NCBI GenBank assembly: GCA_016930955.1
Contig: JAFGFR010000244.1
Coordinates: 1-14,930 of the forward strand
From: Victivallales bacterium
GTDB lineage: Bacteria; Verrucomicrobiota; Lentisphaeria; Victivallales; JAADHT01
DNA length: 14,930 nt
Direction: 5' to 3'
Part shown: positions 14,171 to 14,930 of the stretch, in pieces
Layout: each line of letters begins with the position of its first letter
How positions within the stretch are numbered: position 1 is the stretch's first letter
Made by a program: the position numbers and the translations under genes
Notes under the pieces: model-generated
Databases searched by the model: none
What the model was told of the DNA's origin: nothing
Seen by the model: only the letters and a program-made list of their open reading frames with translations

Positions 14171-14773
14171 ATGTACACTGAAATCATTCGCAGGAGGAAC
14201 AAGTGGAAGAAGAACTTTGTTCTTTGCCTGCTCGTGACCTTTGCTGCCCTTCTGGCATGGGTTGCCTTCAGGCACTACAAACCTTTTGCAGTTTTTCTGG
14301 GCCGCCCCGACTACGGCATCATCATCGAGGATGCCGCGAAAAGACATGGGGTGGACCCTCCACTTTTGAAGGCTTTGATCTGGCAGGAGAGCCGCTTCAA
14401 ACCAAATGCCACGGGGAGGCATGGCGAAATAGGATTGATGCAGATCAGGCCGGAGTTCGGCGCCGTCACCGACTGGGAGCATGAAAACAAGGTCAAAGTC
14501 CGCTGCAAGGGTCTTCTATACCAGCCAGAGCTGAATATCGAGATAGGCGCGTGGTATCTGGGCAGGGCGCTCCGGAGATGGTCTGAGTACAAATTCCAGC
14601 ACGAGCTCGCCTTGTCTGAATATAACGCCGGACTGCATGGGATGCAGCCTTGGGTCCCCGGCAGCCATGACGGAGATGTCATGGAGAAAATCACCATCCC
14701 ATCCACCAGGGCATACATCTCGAATATCATGCTGAAGTATCAGGAGTACGCCGAGTGCAGGCAGGCGGAATGA
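14171..14773 (+). CDS. Membrane-anchored lytic transglycosylase (SLT domain)
   Basis: Cleaves the MurNAc-GlcNAc bond of peptidoglycan to form anhydromuramyl ends, acting in the periplasm. The 200-aa protein has a very basic N-terminus (RRRNKWKKN), one membrane helix at about 15-33, and then a compact SLT/family 1 domain. WQESRFKPNA (71-80) holds catalytic Glu73. GEIGLMQIRPE (85-95), NIEIGAWYLGRAL (122-134) and ALSEYNAG (147-154) are the other family motifs. It is small, close to a bare SLT domain like EmtA or the SLT part of MltC, with no LysM or extra binding module. The ATG at 14171 has a poor ribosome site. A strong AGGAGG at 14192-14197 lies inside the gene and points to an out-of-frame GTG, so it does not provide another start for this frame. 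Confidence 0.9.
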   Translation: MYTEIIRRRNKWKKNFVLCLLVTFAALLAWVAFRHYKPFAVFLGRPDYGIIIEDAAKRHGVDPPLLKALIWQESRFKPNATGRHGEIGLMQIRPEFGAVTDWEHENKVKVRCKGLLYQPELNIEIGAWYLGRALRRWSEYKFQHELALSEYNAGLHGMQPWVPGSHDGDVMEKITIPSTRAYISNIMLKYQEYAECRQAE

Positions 14774-14798
14774 TTTGTGTTTGAATCCCTTACGGGCC

Positions 14799-14827
14799 CT
14801 GCCCCGACCGCTCCGGCGTGGCATTCG
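14799..14827. repeat. Right-half copy of the dispersed palindromic element (copy C)
   Basis: Matches positions 31-59 in 28 of 29 bases (25 in a row identical at 14803-14827). The left half of the element is not seen upstream. It sits 25 bases past the transglycosylase stop and runs into the heptamer array. Confidence 0.75.
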
Positions 14828-14843
14828 CGAAGCCGGGAAATCT

Positions 14844-14913
14844 GTTCACGGTTCACGGTTCACGGTTCACGGTTCACGGTTCACGGTTCACGGTTCACGG
14901 TTCACGGTTCACG
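14844..14913. repeat. Tandem array of ten identical 7-bp units (GTTCACG)
   Basis: Ten perfect copies of GTTCACG in a row, followed by a decayed GTTGCTG. The array is non-coding, lies beyond the transglycosylase and directly follows repeat copy C. Perfect identity of all units suggests recent expansion by slippage, so copy number is likely to vary between strains. Confidence 0.97.
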
Positions 14914-14930
14914 GTTGCTGGTTTTCCTGA

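Noticed and set aside
14844..14913. Heptamer array considered as a CRISPR array
   Set aside because: The units are only 7 bp and directly joined without spacers, so it is a simple tandem repeat.

Overview
The window reads as ordinary chromosomal DNA of a Gram-negative, peptidoglycan-making bacterium with moderate GC. It carries a type II secretion minor pseudopilin, a heptose-type HAD phosphatase, MEP-pathway isoprenoid synthesis, a site-2 protease and a lytic transglycosylase. The gene mix and the palindromic and short tandem intergenic repeats fit the PVC group (a Lentisphaerota- or Verrucomicrobiota-like genome), but that placement is inference from style and not from a marker gene. No rRNA, tRNA, CRISPR array, transposase or phage gene is visible.

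Layout. 150-1181 (+) is a GspK-like minor pseudopilin. 1256-4819 (+) is a tightly packed cluster: the diadenylate cyclase cdaA, its YbbR-domain partner cdaR, dihydropteroate synthase folP, and a gene whose product resembles the CRISPR-associated NE0113 (TIGR02584) family with a CARF-like N-terminal half. 5030-6450 (-) is a coupled pair, a GmhB-like HAD phosphatase followed by an EamA/DMT transporter. 6743-7573 (+) is a stand-alone PstS phosphate-binding protein behind four in-phase PhoP/PhoB-box-like hexamers and ahead of a strong terminator. 7751-10686 (+) is a lysA, DUF368 (PopT-like) and pgsA operon. 10829-13886 (-) is dxr followed by an enlarged rseP-type site-2 protease with four PDZ-like segments. 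14171-14773 (+) is a small membrane-anchored lytic transglycosylase.

Shared themes. Most genes serve the cell envelope: diaminopimelate supply, recycling of the undecaprenyl-phosphate carrier, phosphatidylglycerol synthesis, isoprenoid precursors, envelope proteolysis and peptidoglycan cleavage. CdaA/CdaR adds c-di-AMP signalling, which in many bacteria is tied to osmotic and wall homeostasis.

The most interesting signal is the NE0113/CARF-like protein, which sits 11 bases behind folP in the c-di-AMP operon with no CRISPR locus nearby and with the usual nucleotide-loop residues changed. A chromosomal nucleotide sensor linked to c-di-AMP is a testable hypothesis. Other points of note are the four-repeat Pho box over a solo pstS, the four-PDZ RseP, partial copies of a palindromic dispersed element at three places, and a perfect 10 x 7-bp tandem array near the right edge.
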